Assembly (NCBI RefSeq): GCF_024449095.1 | Contig: NZ_CP024628.1 | Span: 1 to 64,000 of the forward strand | DNA: 64,000 nucleotides | From: Vibrio coralliilyticus | Lineage (GTDB): Bacteria; Pseudomonadota; Gammaproteobacteria; Enterobacterales; Vibrionaceae | Direction of reading: 5' to 3' | In this document: positions 18,855-27,670 of the stretch, piece after piece | Layout of the letters: each line of letters opens with the position of its first letter | Position numbering within the stretch: the first letter of the stretch is position 1 | Program-made: the position numbers and the translations under genes | The notes under the pieces: generated by a model | What the model saw: the letters and a program-made list of their open reading frames with translations, nothing else | Database searches by the model: none | What the model was told of the DNA's origin: nothing

Positions 18855-20057
18855 TTAAGCCAGTTGATCCTCATTTTGAGCTACGGCCTCCTGAGTGCTG
18901 AATCCACGCACTATGTTGCTCAGGGTGATGACAGCGAAGGCAATAATGACAAAACTCAAGTGCCATGCTTGATTCAAGCCCAATGTTACCAGCGCCATGC
19001 TGACGATAGATGAGATGATCATTTGACCGCCACCAGACATAGCGGCGGCGACCCCTGCTTGTTTTTTGTATGGCTGCATCACCATCGCTTGCGCACAGGG
19101 AAGGGCAATTGCATTGCCTAAGATCATCAGTAGCTGGCCAAGCATTAAATAGAGCGGCTCAAGCGGACAGAAGAAAAACCATAGTGCGGAAGCAAGGTGC
19201 AATATAGGTGTACACAGGAGCATTTTCTTACTGCCCGTCACGGGTCTTATCCGATTGCAGATACTGGTCCCCGTTAACATGCCTAACGCTGGAATTAACG
19301 CCCACATGGCGTATTCATCGGATGTCATTCCAATCTGATCTTGCATGATAAAGGGCATCACGGAGACTGTGGTGATCATCAGACTGAAGTTTAACCAGCC
19401 AATACTGGCGAAACTTATGAAATACCGAGAGGTGAGCAGTTCACGATATTGTCTCAGCATGCTGGTCGGTGAAAGCAGTGGTTTAGTGTGACTTAATGTT
19501 TCGTCGAAAAATATCGCCAAAGTAGCCCAAGCAATCGCCACATAACCGAGTAATGAGACAAACACCATACTCCAGCCAAAATGGAAGTTGATGAAGCCTC
19601 CTAAAACAGGAGCGATCAAAGGCGTGATTGACGCTACCATGGCTATATAAGAAAGGGCGGTAGGCAACTGAGCTCCATTGTAGCGATCTCTGGTCGAAGC
19701 GCGTGCTAACACTGCACAGCAACCGGTTCCCAAACCTTGAAGTAGCCTTCCGAATACCATTCCAGTGAAGGAGTCGCTGAGTAAGAGGATGAGTATCAAG
19801 CCCGTTAGCGCGAGTAGTAGCCCTGCCAGCAACACCTTCTTGCGGCCCAGTGAATCAGAAATGGGACCATATAAGAATTGTGAAGGTCCAAAGCCGAGTA
19901 AGTACACACTGACTAATAACTGAGCTTGGTCGAGAGAAATATTGAAGTCGCGAGCTATCCAAGGCAAGGATGGGAATACCAACCCCATACTTAATTGGCC
20001 GATACTGATGATCAAACAGGCGAGTAGAATGGTTCTTGGTTGGATTGTGTTACTCAT
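18855..20057 (-). CDS. Bcr/CflA-type MFS drug exporter
   Basis: This 400-residue, 12-helix major facilitator is of the drug:proton antiporter-1 kind. Motif A-like GPISDSLGRKKVL follows helix 2, and GRLLQGLGTGCCAVLARA marks helices 4-5, as in Bcr and EmrD. The frame is open from a GTG at 20069; a GGAGAG site suggests ATG 20060 or 20057. It overlaps the end of the resolvase-like gene, so the two are probably co-expressed. Substrate is not predictable. Confidence 0.85.
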   Translation of the reverse strand: MSNTIQPRTILLACLIISIGQLSMGLVFPSLPWIARDFNISLDQAQLLVSVYLLGFGPSQFLYGPISDSLGRKKVLLAGLLLALTGLILILLLSDSFTGMVFGRLLQGLGTGCCAVLARASTRDRYNGAQLPTALSYIAMVASITPLIAPVLGGFINFHFGWSMVFVSLLGYVAIAWATLAIFFDETLSHTKPLLSPTSMLRQYRELLTSRYFISFASIGWLNFSLMITTVSVMPFIMQDQIGMTSDEYAMWALIPALGMLTGTSICNRIRPVTGSKKMLLCTPILHLASALWFFFCPLEPLYLMLGQLLMILGNAIALPCAQAMVMQPYKKQAGVAAAMSGGGQMIISSIVSMALVTLGLNQAWHLSFVIIAFAVITLSNIVRGFSTQEAVAQNEDQLA

Positions 20058-20697
20058 CATTCTCTCCACAAGCAGGCTGGCCTTTTACACGACGTTTAAG
20101 ACAGCCTTCGTCATCATGGCTCTGTAACTTGGCTTTGACTCTTTTTACTGTTGATAGGCTCACACCACATTGTTCGGTGACGTTTTGCAGGGTTTCACCT
20201 TGCATCAAGAGTTCAGCGATTTGTCGGTGTTTCTGCTTATCAGCAGGGCGACCGCGGAATTTTTGTTTCCATAATTCAGGGTTTTCTTTGAGTTGTTTTC
20301 GCCCCATCTCTGCGGCAAATAAGCGGTGTTGAGTCTGTACTTGTCCGTAACCAGACAACAAGGAGAGTAGGGTTTGGCCTTGTATTGTGTTTGGTTCAAG
20401 TCGTAATGGTTCACATACGGTTTGTACATTAACGCCCTTTTTATAAAGTCGTTCTACGACATGAAGCGCTTGACTAAAATCATGACCAAATACACTTAGC
20501 CACCAGACTACAACCGTATCATTCGCTTTTAATACATTGAAAAGTTTGACGAATTCAGGTCTTTCCATGGGTGGAATATACCCATATACCTTGTCCTGAA
20601 AATGTATAGCTTCAGGAGCGGCAGCTTGCATTTGCTCTAGGTGTTGCGAATAAGCCTGGTTTTTTGGAGAAAACCGCGAGTAAAGATACACAGTCAT
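20050..20697 (-). CDS. Serine-recombinase-like protein with altered active site
   Basis: This 215-residue protein has a resolvase/invertase N-terminal fold (YSRFS with Ser10; VVVWWLSVFG; LYKKGVNVQTV). A C-terminal helix-turn-helix follows (about residues 158-185: HRQIAELLMQGETLQNVTEQCG). The usual LDRLGR helix, which supplies two catalytic arginines, reads LSVFGH. It may therefore bind DNA without cutting it and act as a regulator, which is inference. No inverted repeats or mobile element surround it. It is upstream of and overlaps the MFS gene. Confidence 0.75.
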   Translation of the reverse strand: MTVYLYSRFSPKNQAYSQHLEQMQAAAPEAIHFQDKVYGYIPPMERPEFVKLFNVLKANDTVVVWWLSVFGHDFSQALHVVERLYKKGVNVQTVCEPLRLEPNTIQGQTLLSLLSGYGQVQTQHRLFAAEMGRKQLKENPELWKQKFRGRPADKQKHRQIAELLMQGETLQNVTEQCGVSLSTVKRVKAKLQSHDDEGCLKRRVKGQPACGENDE

Positions 20698-20885
20698 ACA
20701 AAGAAATTTATGGTTTATTTGATGTTATGGTTCATAAATGTAGATTGGTTCATTAATTAATTCAACACCAAATGAGCTTTTTGTATGATTCGTGTTATTT
20801 TAATCTAAGCAATCTTAGGTACTTGGCTTATATTTTCTATTGAGTTTCGACACAGTAATGACATGCAAAGTCATTACCCTGTGCT

Positions 20886-20900
20886 ATTTACACTATAAAT
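20886..20900. repeat. Degenerate parS2-like site
   Basis: The sequence ATTTACACTATAAAT matches NTTTACANTGTAAAN except for A in place of G. It lies 12 bp before the SMR start codon, so it may be a weak ParB2 site or a chance match in promoter DNA. Confidence 0.45.
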
Positions 20901-20911
20901 GCGGGTTAAAT

Positions 20912-21256
20912 ATGTTGTTGTCCTTACCACCTGTAATGACCCTAATTATCGCTATTGTCCTTGAAGTCTTTGCTACTTCTTGGTTGCCAAAAACGCAGAA
21001 GTTTACGGCGTTGTATCCTACATTAGGCGTGTTAGTGGGTTATGGATTAGCGTTTTATCTACTTTCGTTGACGGTGCAGAGCATGGCGTTAGGCGTGGCT
21101 TATGCGATCTGGTGTGGCGCAGGTATTGTTCTTGTCGCAGCACTTTCTTGGCTGGTCTATGGGCAAAAATTGGATGTGTATGCTTTGGTTGGTATCAGCT
21201 TTATCCTGTGTGGGACGGTGATCATAAATCTGTTCTCCACCTCCGTTAGTCATTAA
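20912..21256 (+). CDS. Small multidrug resistance (SMR/EmrE-like) transporter
   Basis: This 114-residue protein has four predicted membrane helices. The membrane-embedded glutamate essential for proton/drug exchange in the family is seen in AIVLEVFATSWL of helix 1. The frame extends upstream to 20840 but homology-like sequence begins at MLLSLPP, so ATG 20912 is used. A LysR gene follows on the same strand after 74 bp. Confidence 0.85.
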   Translation: MLLSLPPVMTLIIAIVLEVFATSWLPKTQKFTALYPTLGVLVGYGLAFYLLSLTVQSMALGVAYAIWCGAGIVLVAALSWLVYGQKLDVYALVGISFILCGTVIINLFSTSVSH

Positions 21257-21330
21257 TCTGTCATCTTCGCGTCGAAAATCTGCAACCTGATTGAAGTAGT
21301 TTTCACTTTTATTTCAATCAGGTGAACGCC

Positions 21331-22215
21331 ATGCTACCTCCTTTACGTGCTCTGGTCGCTTTTGAAGCGGTTGCCCGGCTTGGCTCGATTGGAGCCGCGG
21401 CTCGGGAATTGTGTGTTACGCAGGCCGCTGTGAGTCAACAGTTGAAAAGTCTGGAAGCGTTTCTTGATACGACGCTGTTCGAGCGAACACAAAAGGGCGT
21501 CAGGTTGACGTCGTCTGCTCAGCAGTACCAACCGATTGTTTCCGGCTCCCTAGCTCACCTTAAACTTCAGACTCAACTGTTGTTTGGTGAAAAGGAAACT
21601 GACGTACTGAGCCTCAGAGTAAACCACACCCTTTGCCATAACTGGCTCCTACCCCGCTTACCGCATTTTTATAACAAATACCCTTTCATTCGCCTTGATA
21701 TTCAGTTGGTCGATTGGCCTTCAACTACCCCTTGCCAGAACGTTGATATCGAATTGACCAATGGCAAAGTGGAAAGTGAAGACACCAGTGCTGAGCGACT
21801 CTTTCAGGAACACTGGCAACTGGTGTGCAGTCCTGAGTTCAAACGTGGCTATCAAACTCAGCTTGATGAGCGTGATTTTTCACAGCTTCCTGCCGTGCAA
21901 GTAAAGGGGTATCAGGAGAATTGGCTTCAGTGGCTCAGTCACAATCAGTTCGATGCGGTGCTGCCTAAGGTTCAACTCGAAATCAGTAACTCTCTGCATG
22001 CTTTGGAAGCGGTCAAACATGGTGTCGGTGTGTTGTTGGTAAGGTCGCTGGCGGTGTCAGAACTGTTAAAGAGTGGAGAGCTGGTATTGGCGGTGGATGC
22101 CTCTATGCCAGCGGAATCGGGCCATTATCTGATCACCAAAAACAGTCGTAATGCCAAGGTTAATTTCTTTTGTGACTGGCTGCACCATCAGATCAAAGAT
22201 GATGGCTTGGCTTAA
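21331..22215 (+). CDS. LysR-family transcriptional regulator (GcvA-like)
   Basis: This 294-residue LysR regulator has the N-terminal helix-turn-helix GSIGAAARELCVTQAAVSQQLKSLEAFL, followed by a co-inducer-binding domain. The style (PPLRALVAFEAVARLGS) is that of the GcvA/AmpR subgroup. ATG 21331 has a CAGGTGA site; GTG 21322 is an alternative. Its target may be the SMR gene just upstream or genes elsewhere. Confidence 0.9.
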   Translation: MLPPLRALVAFEAVARLGSIGAAARELCVTQAAVSQQLKSLEAFLDTTLFERTQKGVRLTSSAQQYQPIVSGSLAHLKLQTQLLFGEKETDVLSLRVNHTLCHNWLLPRLPHFYNKYPFIRLDIQLVDWPSTTPCQNVDIELTNGKVESEDTSAERLFQEHWQLVCSPEFKRGYQTQLDERDFSQLPAVQVKGYQENWLQWLSHNQFDAVLPKVQLEISNSLHALEAVKHGVGVLLVRSLAVSELLKSGELVLAVDASMPAESGHYLITKNSRNAKVNFFCDWLHHQIKDDGLA

Positions 22216-22321
22216 AGATTTTCTTATGAGTGCCCATAAAAAAAATGAGGGGCACTCCAACAGGCTTGTCATATAGCGCACTTAGTTTATTGACATATCA
22301 CGGAAGTACTAAGGTCAAACC

Positions 22322-23206
22322 ATGAGTACCATCTCACAACAAATATCGAACCACCTCAAAGTGCTGTTGTTCACTGCACCACTGCTGATTCCACTGGTGG
22401 CTTTTTGGTTAGTGCCGTTCGGCTACTCCATTTATATAAGCTTTACAGATTGGGATTACATTTCGCCTGAATACGATTTCATCGGCTTGGAAAACTATCA
22501 GTATATGATCGAGGACTTTGAGTTCACTCAGGCGTTACTCAACACATTTTGGTTTTCTCTTGGTGTGGTTATTCCGACTGTGGTGTTGGGGCTGATCTTT
22601 GCTTTACTGCTGCATAAAAACTTTGCGGGCAGCCAGTTTTATCGTGCAGTGATCTTCTCACCTTGGATTACACCAACGGTTGCGGTGTCGATTGTCTGGT
22701 CTTGGGTGTTTGAGTCCAAATCCGGTCTGGCGAATCAAATACTGATGTCGATGGGGTTCGACAAGATTGCGTGGCTGGAGCAGGGCGATACGGCCATGGT
22801 CGCGGTGATTATTGTCACTATCTGGCAGGCCATCGGCTGGACAATGCTGTTTTACATCAGCGCGCTCAACAAAATCCCGAGTTCTCTCTATGAAGCGTCA
22901 CTGATTGACGGTTGCAGCAGTCTGACTCGCTTTTTCAAAATCACCTTACCGCTAGTATCGCCGACAACTTTCTTCTTGTTGGTGGTCAACATCATCAATG
23001 CGGTTCAGGCGTTTGACCAGTTCCAGATCCTGACACAAGGTGGGCCTGGTGGTGAGACTCGTACACTACTTTACCTCTTTTATCAGCAAGCTTTTGAGCG
23101 TTATGAAATGGGGCCGGCAGCGGCGACATCATTGGTGATTTTCCTGATCACTGGATTATTGGCCTTGGCAAATACCTACATTGGTAAACGCTGGGTTTAC
23201 TACTGA
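22322..23206 (+). CDS. Carbohydrate ABC transporter permease 1 (UgpA/MalF-type)
   Basis: This 294-residue inner-membrane permease has six predicted helices. The EAA loop, which contacts the ATPase, reads YEASLIDGCSSLTRFFKITLPLVSP. It is the first gene of an operon running permease, permease, binding protein, PHP esterase, HAD phosphatase, ATPase. The order with the ATPase last resembles sugar and sugar-phosphate importers. Confidence 0.92.
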   Translation: MSTISQQISNHLKVLLFTAPLLIPLVAFWLVPFGYSIYISFTDWDYISPEYDFIGLENYQYMIEDFEFTQALLNTFWFSLGVVIPTVVLGLIFALLLHKNFAGSQFYRAVIFSPWITPTVAVSIVWSWVFESKSGLANQILMSMGFDKIAWLEQGDTAMVAVIIVTIWQAIGWTMLFYISALNKIPSSLYEASLIDGCSSLTRFFKITLPLVSPTTFFLLVVNIINAVQAFDQFQILTQGGPGGETRTLLYLFYQQAFERYEMGPAAATSLVIFLITGLLALANTYIGKRWVYY

Positions 23207-23216
23207 GGATAGGAAT

Positions 23217-24164
23217 ATGACGACACAAGTTATGGATAGCGCGCCACGATTACGCCAGACAAATGGATCACTTCAAGCGGTGATAACTAACAAGTCAATA
23301 CTGGCTACTCAGGAAACCGCCAGTAAGCGGCTGGAAATACAAACACTGACTTCGATAGGTAAGCACCTGTTCCTCGCCATATGCGGAACACTGATGGTGT
23401 TCCCTTTTCTCTGGATGTTGTCTGGTTCTCTGAAATCGAACGATGAGATTTTCGCCAGCCCACTGAATTTGATTCCGGAGCAATTTCGCTGGGAGACCTT
23501 TGTTGAGACGTTCCAAAGTGCACCATTTGGTTTGTACATTTTCAACAGCTTCAGTGTCGCGCTTTTTACGACATTGCTAGTGATCATCAATTCTGCGATG
23601 TTCGCTTATGCCTTGACTCAGCTGAAGTTCCGCTCAAAGACGGTGCTCTATTTTGTTGTGATGGGCTGTTACATGTTGCCGGGGGCGGTGACTTACATTC
23701 CATCTTACATCACGCTGGCGAAGCTGGGGCTGCTTGACTCACATATGGGGCTGGTGGTGTCCAATGCCGCGTCTATTTTTGGCGTTTTCTACCTGCGTCA
23801 GGTCTTCATCAAAATCCATCCGTCACTGATCGAAGCGGCACGTATTGATGGTGCGGGTGAGTTGAAAATCTTATGGGCGATTTTGCTGCCTCAATGCAGA
23901 GCAGCAGTCGCAACCTTGTTCTTGATTACCTTTATCACGAACTACAACAGCTATATGTGGCCGAGTCTGGTGATCACTTCACAAGATCTGAACCTGATTG
24001 CAACCGGGATTCGCCACTACTTCATAGCCGAAGGCAATTACGGCCTTAACTGGTCGCAAATTATGGCAGCCAGCACGATTGCCGTATTGCCTTTGTTGAT
24101 TCTATTCGTCTTGTGTCAAAAGACGATTCTTTCAGGTATCGCCGATAACGGCGTAAAAGAGTAA
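23217..24164 (+). CDS. Carbohydrate ABC transporter permease 2 (UgpE/MalG-type)
   Basis: This second permease has 315 residues. A cytoplasmic N-terminal tail of about 50 residues precedes the helices. The EAA loop is IEAARIDGAGELKILWAILLPQCRA. ATG 23217 follows an AGGATAGGA site; the open frame begins at 23181 inside the previous gene. The binding-protein gene starts immediately after its stop. Confidence 0.92.
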   Translation: MTTQVMDSAPRLRQTNGSLQAVITNKSILATQETASKRLEIQTLTSIGKHLFLAICGTLMVFPFLWMLSGSLKSNDEIFASPLNLIPEQFRWETFVETFQSAPFGLYIFNSFSVALFTTLLVIINSAMFAYALTQLKFRSKTVLYFVVMGCYMLPGAVTYIPSYITLAKLGLLDSHMGLVVSNAASIFGVFYLRQVFIKIHPSLIEAARIDGAGELKILWAILLPQCRAAVATLFLITFITNYNSYMWPSLVITSQDLNLIATGIRHYFIAEGNYGLNWSQIMAASTIAVLPLLILFVLCQKTILSGIADNGVKE

Positions 24165-25451
24165 ATGGAAATGAAACTAAAAACTCTCGCACTAGTGTGT
24201 GCTGGCGCAGCGAGCGCTTCAATGGTCTCGGGTAGCGTTCTGGCAAAAACGGAAGTGAATTTCTGGTATTCCGGCGGTACAAAACCTCAGAAGCTGATGA
24301 CTCAGCTGATTGAAGAGTTTAATGCCAGCCAAGATGAATATGTCATCAAGCCAGCATTGCAAGGAAACTACACCGAAACGTATCAGAAACTGCAGGCAGG
24401 TTTGGCTTCAAAAACCGCTCCGGAAGTGGTTCTGCTTGATTCAGTCCGAGCTGAGGCGATGTATGAGCGCGGCTTGAGTCGTGATCTTAAACCGTATATG
24501 GACGCAGAGTTCAACTTCTCGGATTTTGTCGGGGCGTTTAAAGATCAGGTGACGGCTGAAGATGGAACAGTGATTGGCTTACCAGCTTACGGTACGACTC
24601 AGGTGTTTTACTACAACAAGAAAGTGTTGGCAGACAATGGTTTTACGGAGAAAGACCTGAGTACCTGGCAAGGTGTGGCTAAAGTTGCTGAGAAAGTGAC
24701 TCAGCGAGATGCGAAAGGCAACACGACTTTTTATGGCTGGGAACCGATGTGGGGTCAGGACAATATGATCGACGCCGCTTTCTCTAATGGCGCTAAGGTG
24801 ATCAGCGATGATGGCAAAACAGTACTGATTGACTCAAAGCAATGGGTTGAAGTGTGGGACAGCTTCCGTAAATGGATTCACGAAGACCAAATCATGCGTA
24901 TTCACCACGGTGGTCAGGGCTGGGAGTACTGGTACAAGACCATTGATGATGTCATGAAAGACAACGCCCTAGGTTACACAGGTTCATCGGGTGATCAGGG
25001 CGATCTCGATTTCACTAAACTTGCTGCAACCACGCAGCCTGGTTGGGGTTCTCACCCATCCGCACCTCAAGCTGGTGCTCTTGTCTATGTAATGCCGAAA
25101 GGGACCGACGACAAGGCAGCACAAGGTGCGTTTGAGTTTATGGAATTTTATACCAACGCTAAGAACACAGCGAAGTGGTCTATGTTCACAGGTTACATCC
25201 CTGTACGTATGAGTGTAGAAAGCGTGCCTGAGTATCAGGCGTTCACCAAAGATAACCCACAAGCGCTGATTCCGTTAAAGCAGGCAAGCTTCGCCAGCCA
25301 GGATTTCCTAGACCCAACCAATGGCAAGATCATGGATGCGCTGAAAGTGGCCGCCGATCAGATTCAAATTCAGAACGTACCTGCTGAGAAAGCGCTGAAA
25401 CAAGCGGCGAAGAAAGCGCAGCGTGCGCTGGACAGAGTCAACCGCTCTTAA
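24165..25451 (+). CDS. Periplasmic sugar-binding protein of the ABC importer (family 1)
   Basis: This 428-residue extracellular solute-binding protein resembles UgpB and other family 1 proteins. The signal peptide has a basic start (MKLKTLALV) and a predicted cleavage after SGSVLA. The mature part begins KTEVNFWYSGGTKPQ. The ATG at 24165 abuts the permease stop; ATG 24171 is also possible. A hairpin follows the gene and may stabilise its mRNA, as binding proteins are usually needed in excess. Confidence 0.92.
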   Translation: MEMKLKTLALVCAGAASASMVSGSVLAKTEVNFWYSGGTKPQKLMTQLIEEFNASQDEYVIKPALQGNYTETYQKLQAGLASKTAPEVVLLDSVRAEAMYERGLSRDLKPYMDAEFNFSDFVGAFKDQVTAEDGTVIGLPAYGTTQVFYYNKKVLADNGFTEKDLSTWQGVAKVAEKVTQRDAKGNTTFYGWEPMWGQDNMIDAAFSNGAKVISDDGKTVLIDSKQWVEVWDSFRKWIHEDQIMRIHHGGQGWEYWYKTIDDVMKDNALGYTGSSGDQGDLDFTKLAATTQPGWGSHPSAPQAGALVYVMPKGTDDKAAQGAFEFMEFYTNAKNTAKWSMFTGYIPVRMSVESVPEYQAFTKDNPQALIPLKQASFASQDFLDPTNGKIMDALKVAADQIQIQNVPAEKALKQAAKKAQRALDRVNRS

Positions 25452-25460
25452 TCTTGATAA

Positions 25461-25482
25461 GGAGCCTGCTTGGGTAGGCTCC
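25461..25482 (+). other. Intercistronic hairpin after the binding-protein gene
   Basis: GGAGCCT pairs with AGGCTCC across an 8-nt loop, and no T run follows. This suits a 3' mRNA-stabilising stem or partial attenuator rather than a full terminator. Confidence 0.55.
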
Positions 25483-25515
25483 TCCATCCTACAGTGGACT
25501 TAACTGGTGAAACCG

Positions 25516-26937
25516 ATGACAGAATTTCAAGGTGAACTGACCTTCGGCAGAGTGTCGTTGCCGTTTAGGGTTCCGCACGGTGCTGAGGCCGTTCAAATTA
25601 CGGGCACGACCGTGACTAAAGGGTTCTTATACGCAGCAGCGTACGATAGTCATGGTCATTTTCGCGGCAAGGTATTGTTTGAAAAAACGCATAAGTCGGT
25701 GAATATCTGTGCAGAGCAGTCAGGTTTTGGCGCGATTGACGGTGAACTGGTTGCTGGGGAGTGGTCTTTGGAGCTGTACAACCTTGAAGGTGAGTTTCGC
25801 TCTGAGCGGGCGATGCAGTATCAGGTGAATATCGCGTTTGATCAACCGGTTGATACTCTAGCTATAGACAGTGTCGCGACTGTAGGTTTGGATCATCAGA
25901 TTTCTTTTGATTACAGCCGGTTATTAAGCTCAGAGTCTCGCTGGTATCGAGGTGATCTACATGCACATACTCAATTATCGGATGGACACAACACCCTTGT
26001 GGCAGCCAAACAGATAGTCGAAGCGCAGGGCTTAGATTTCTTCTTTCTTACGGAGCACAACATCTGCCAGCCAAGATTACCTTTGTCTGAGCAATGCCTG
26101 TTTATGCCTGCCCTTGAAGTGACTACAGACCTTGGGCACTTCAATGTTCATGGTCCACAATCTGCGCTGGATTTGCGTCATGTTGAGCATAGCAGCCAAA
26201 GTGTGATGGAAGCAGGATTGGCATTGGCCAACGCTTCTCATAGCTCTATCAGTGTCAACCACCCGATGATGAAGCCATGGCACTGGAAATATGCCTCACT
26301 TGAACTCGATAAAGTATCGACATTTGAGGTGTGTTGCGATCCGACTTGGTCAACATCACCTAAAGCGACAAACTCAGCGCTTAAGGTATTGAGCGAAATG
26401 TGGAATTGCGGTCATAGAATCAGCGCCATTGGCGGCAGTGATTCCCACCTAGAACCTCATGAGCGTAACCCAAAAGCGACAGAACCTTCACTCTACGGAG
26501 ACCCGTCGACCTTTGTGTTTAGTCATGGGCTCAGTGGTGAAGGTATTCTCGCTGGGCTACGTAGTGGACATGTCTATTTAGAGCGTCGCTGCGGCTTATC
26601 TTTTGCTATCAACAACAGTGAATTATTACCTGGCTGCGATTCTAAAGGGCAGGCATTGTGCTACCAATTGGCTGTGGACGATGTTGAGCATACTTATTAC
26701 GCCGAATGCGTTGTTGATGGCGTTGTTGTTGCCAAAATCACACTTCAAAGCACTGAGCAAATGCTGTTTGTAGAAGCAGGCTACTCTTGGTGCCGCATCG
26801 ATATCCGCCGCGCTGAGAATGATGAATTTGAAGGTTGCATTAACGCCGTTTATGACGGCGACCAACCTATTTTTACTACGCCTCTGGTCAACACCTGGGG
26901 TGAACTTATGGAGCGATTTAATAGTGATGAAGTTTAA
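25516..26937 (+). CDS. PHP-domain metallohydrolase (CehA/McbA-like)
   Basis: This protein of about 473 residues has an N-terminal beta-rich region of about 140 residues, then a PHP metallo-phosphoesterase domain. Metal-binding motifs are RGDLHAHTQLSDG near residue 145, TEHN, SVNHPMMKPWHW and GGSDSHLEP. PHP members cleave phosphate mono- or diesters. Inside an ABC uptake operon with a HAD phosphatase it may process an imported phosphorylated compound; this is inference. No signal peptide is seen. GTG 25507 is an alternative start. It overlaps the HAD gene by 11 bp. Confidence 0.82.
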   Translation: MTEFQGELTFGRVSLPFRVPHGAEAVQITGTTVTKGFLYAAAYDSHGHFRGKVLFEKTHKSVNICAEQSGFGAIDGELVAGEWSLELYNLEGEFRSERAMQYQVNIAFDQPVDTLAIDSVATVGLDHQISFDYSRLLSSESRWYRGDLHAHTQLSDGHNTLVAAKQIVEAQGLDFFFLTEHNICQPRLPLSEQCLFMPALEVTTDLGHFNVHGPQSALDLRHVEHSSQSVMEAGLALANASHSSISVNHPMMKPWHWKYASLELDKVSTFEVCCDPTWSTSPKATNSALKVLSEMWNCGHRISAIGGSDSHLEPHERNPKATEPSLYGDPSTFVFSHGLSGEGILAGLRSGHVYLERRCGLSFAINNSELLPGCDSKGQALCYQLAVDDVEHTYYAECVVDGVVVAKITLQSTEQMLFVEAGYSWCRIDIRRAENDEFEGCINAVYDGDQPIFTTPLVNTWGELMERFNSDEV

Positions 26938-27661
26938 AGCACTATTGTTTGATAAAGATGGCACTCTGCTGGAATTCCACAATATGTGGCTCAACGCTTC
27001 ACGCAGTGCGTGCCAGACGGTAAAGGATTTCAGTGACACAAACCAGGGTCATCAAAACGTCACAGTTGCGGAGTTACTCTTAGCCATCGGCGTAGAGGGC
27101 GACTCAGTCGATAACCATGGTCTGTTGGCGTCCAATCCGGTGGAAGATACGGCCAAAGCTTGGTTCGAGATCCTACGCCCAGTCGTTTCTCTGGAAATGT
27201 TTACCCGTGTGACCAAAGAGGCGTTTAACCATCATGTCGCCAATCATCCTGAATGGATTGAAGCACTGCCCGGGGTAACAGAAAAACTGAATTCACTTAA
27301 ACAGCAAGGCATGATTCTTGGCATTGCTACCGCAGATACCAAAGACTCAACACTTTACACTTTGCAGCAATCTGGTTTGAGCGAAATGTTTGATTATGTC
27401 GGTTACTCGGACGGTGACATTGAACCAAAGCCAGCCCCAGCACTGTTGAATGCTTTTTGTCAGCAATGCGGTGTTGAGCCACACGAAGTGATCATGTTTG
27501 GCGATACGGTGTCAGATATGGAGTTTGGCACTAATGCAGGGGCGAAGAAAATCGGTGTTCTGACTGGAACCGCATTGGAAAGCGAATTGACGCCTGTTGC
27601 GGATCTGGTGATTCCATCGGTAGCCCATTTTGACCCACACGCATTTAACGAGTTGATTTAA
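26927..27661 (+). CDS. HAD-family phosphatase (phosphoglycolate-phosphatase-like)
   Basis: This 244-residue HAD hydrolase has motif I FDKDGTLLEF (nucleophile D9, acid/base D11), motif II IATADT, motif III KPAPALL and motif IV FGDTVSDMEFG. A helical cap lies between motifs I and II, as in subfamily I enzymes. It follows the PHP gene with an overlap and precedes the ATPase by 9 bp. A likely role is dephosphorylation of the product of the PHP enzyme. Confidence 0.87.
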   Translation: MKFKALLFDKDGTLLEFHNMWLNASRSACQTVKDFSDTNQGHQNVTVAELLLAIGVEGDSVDNHGLLASNPVEDTAKAWFEILRPVVSLEMFTRVTKEAFNHHVANHPEWIEALPGVTEKLNSLKQQGMILGIATADTKDSTLYTLQQSGLSEMFDYVGYSDGDIEPKPAPALLNAFCQQCGVEPHEVIMFGDTVSDMEFGTNAGAKKIGVLTGTALESELTPVADLVIPSVAHFDPHAFNELI

Positions 27662-27670
27662 GGATAAGCT

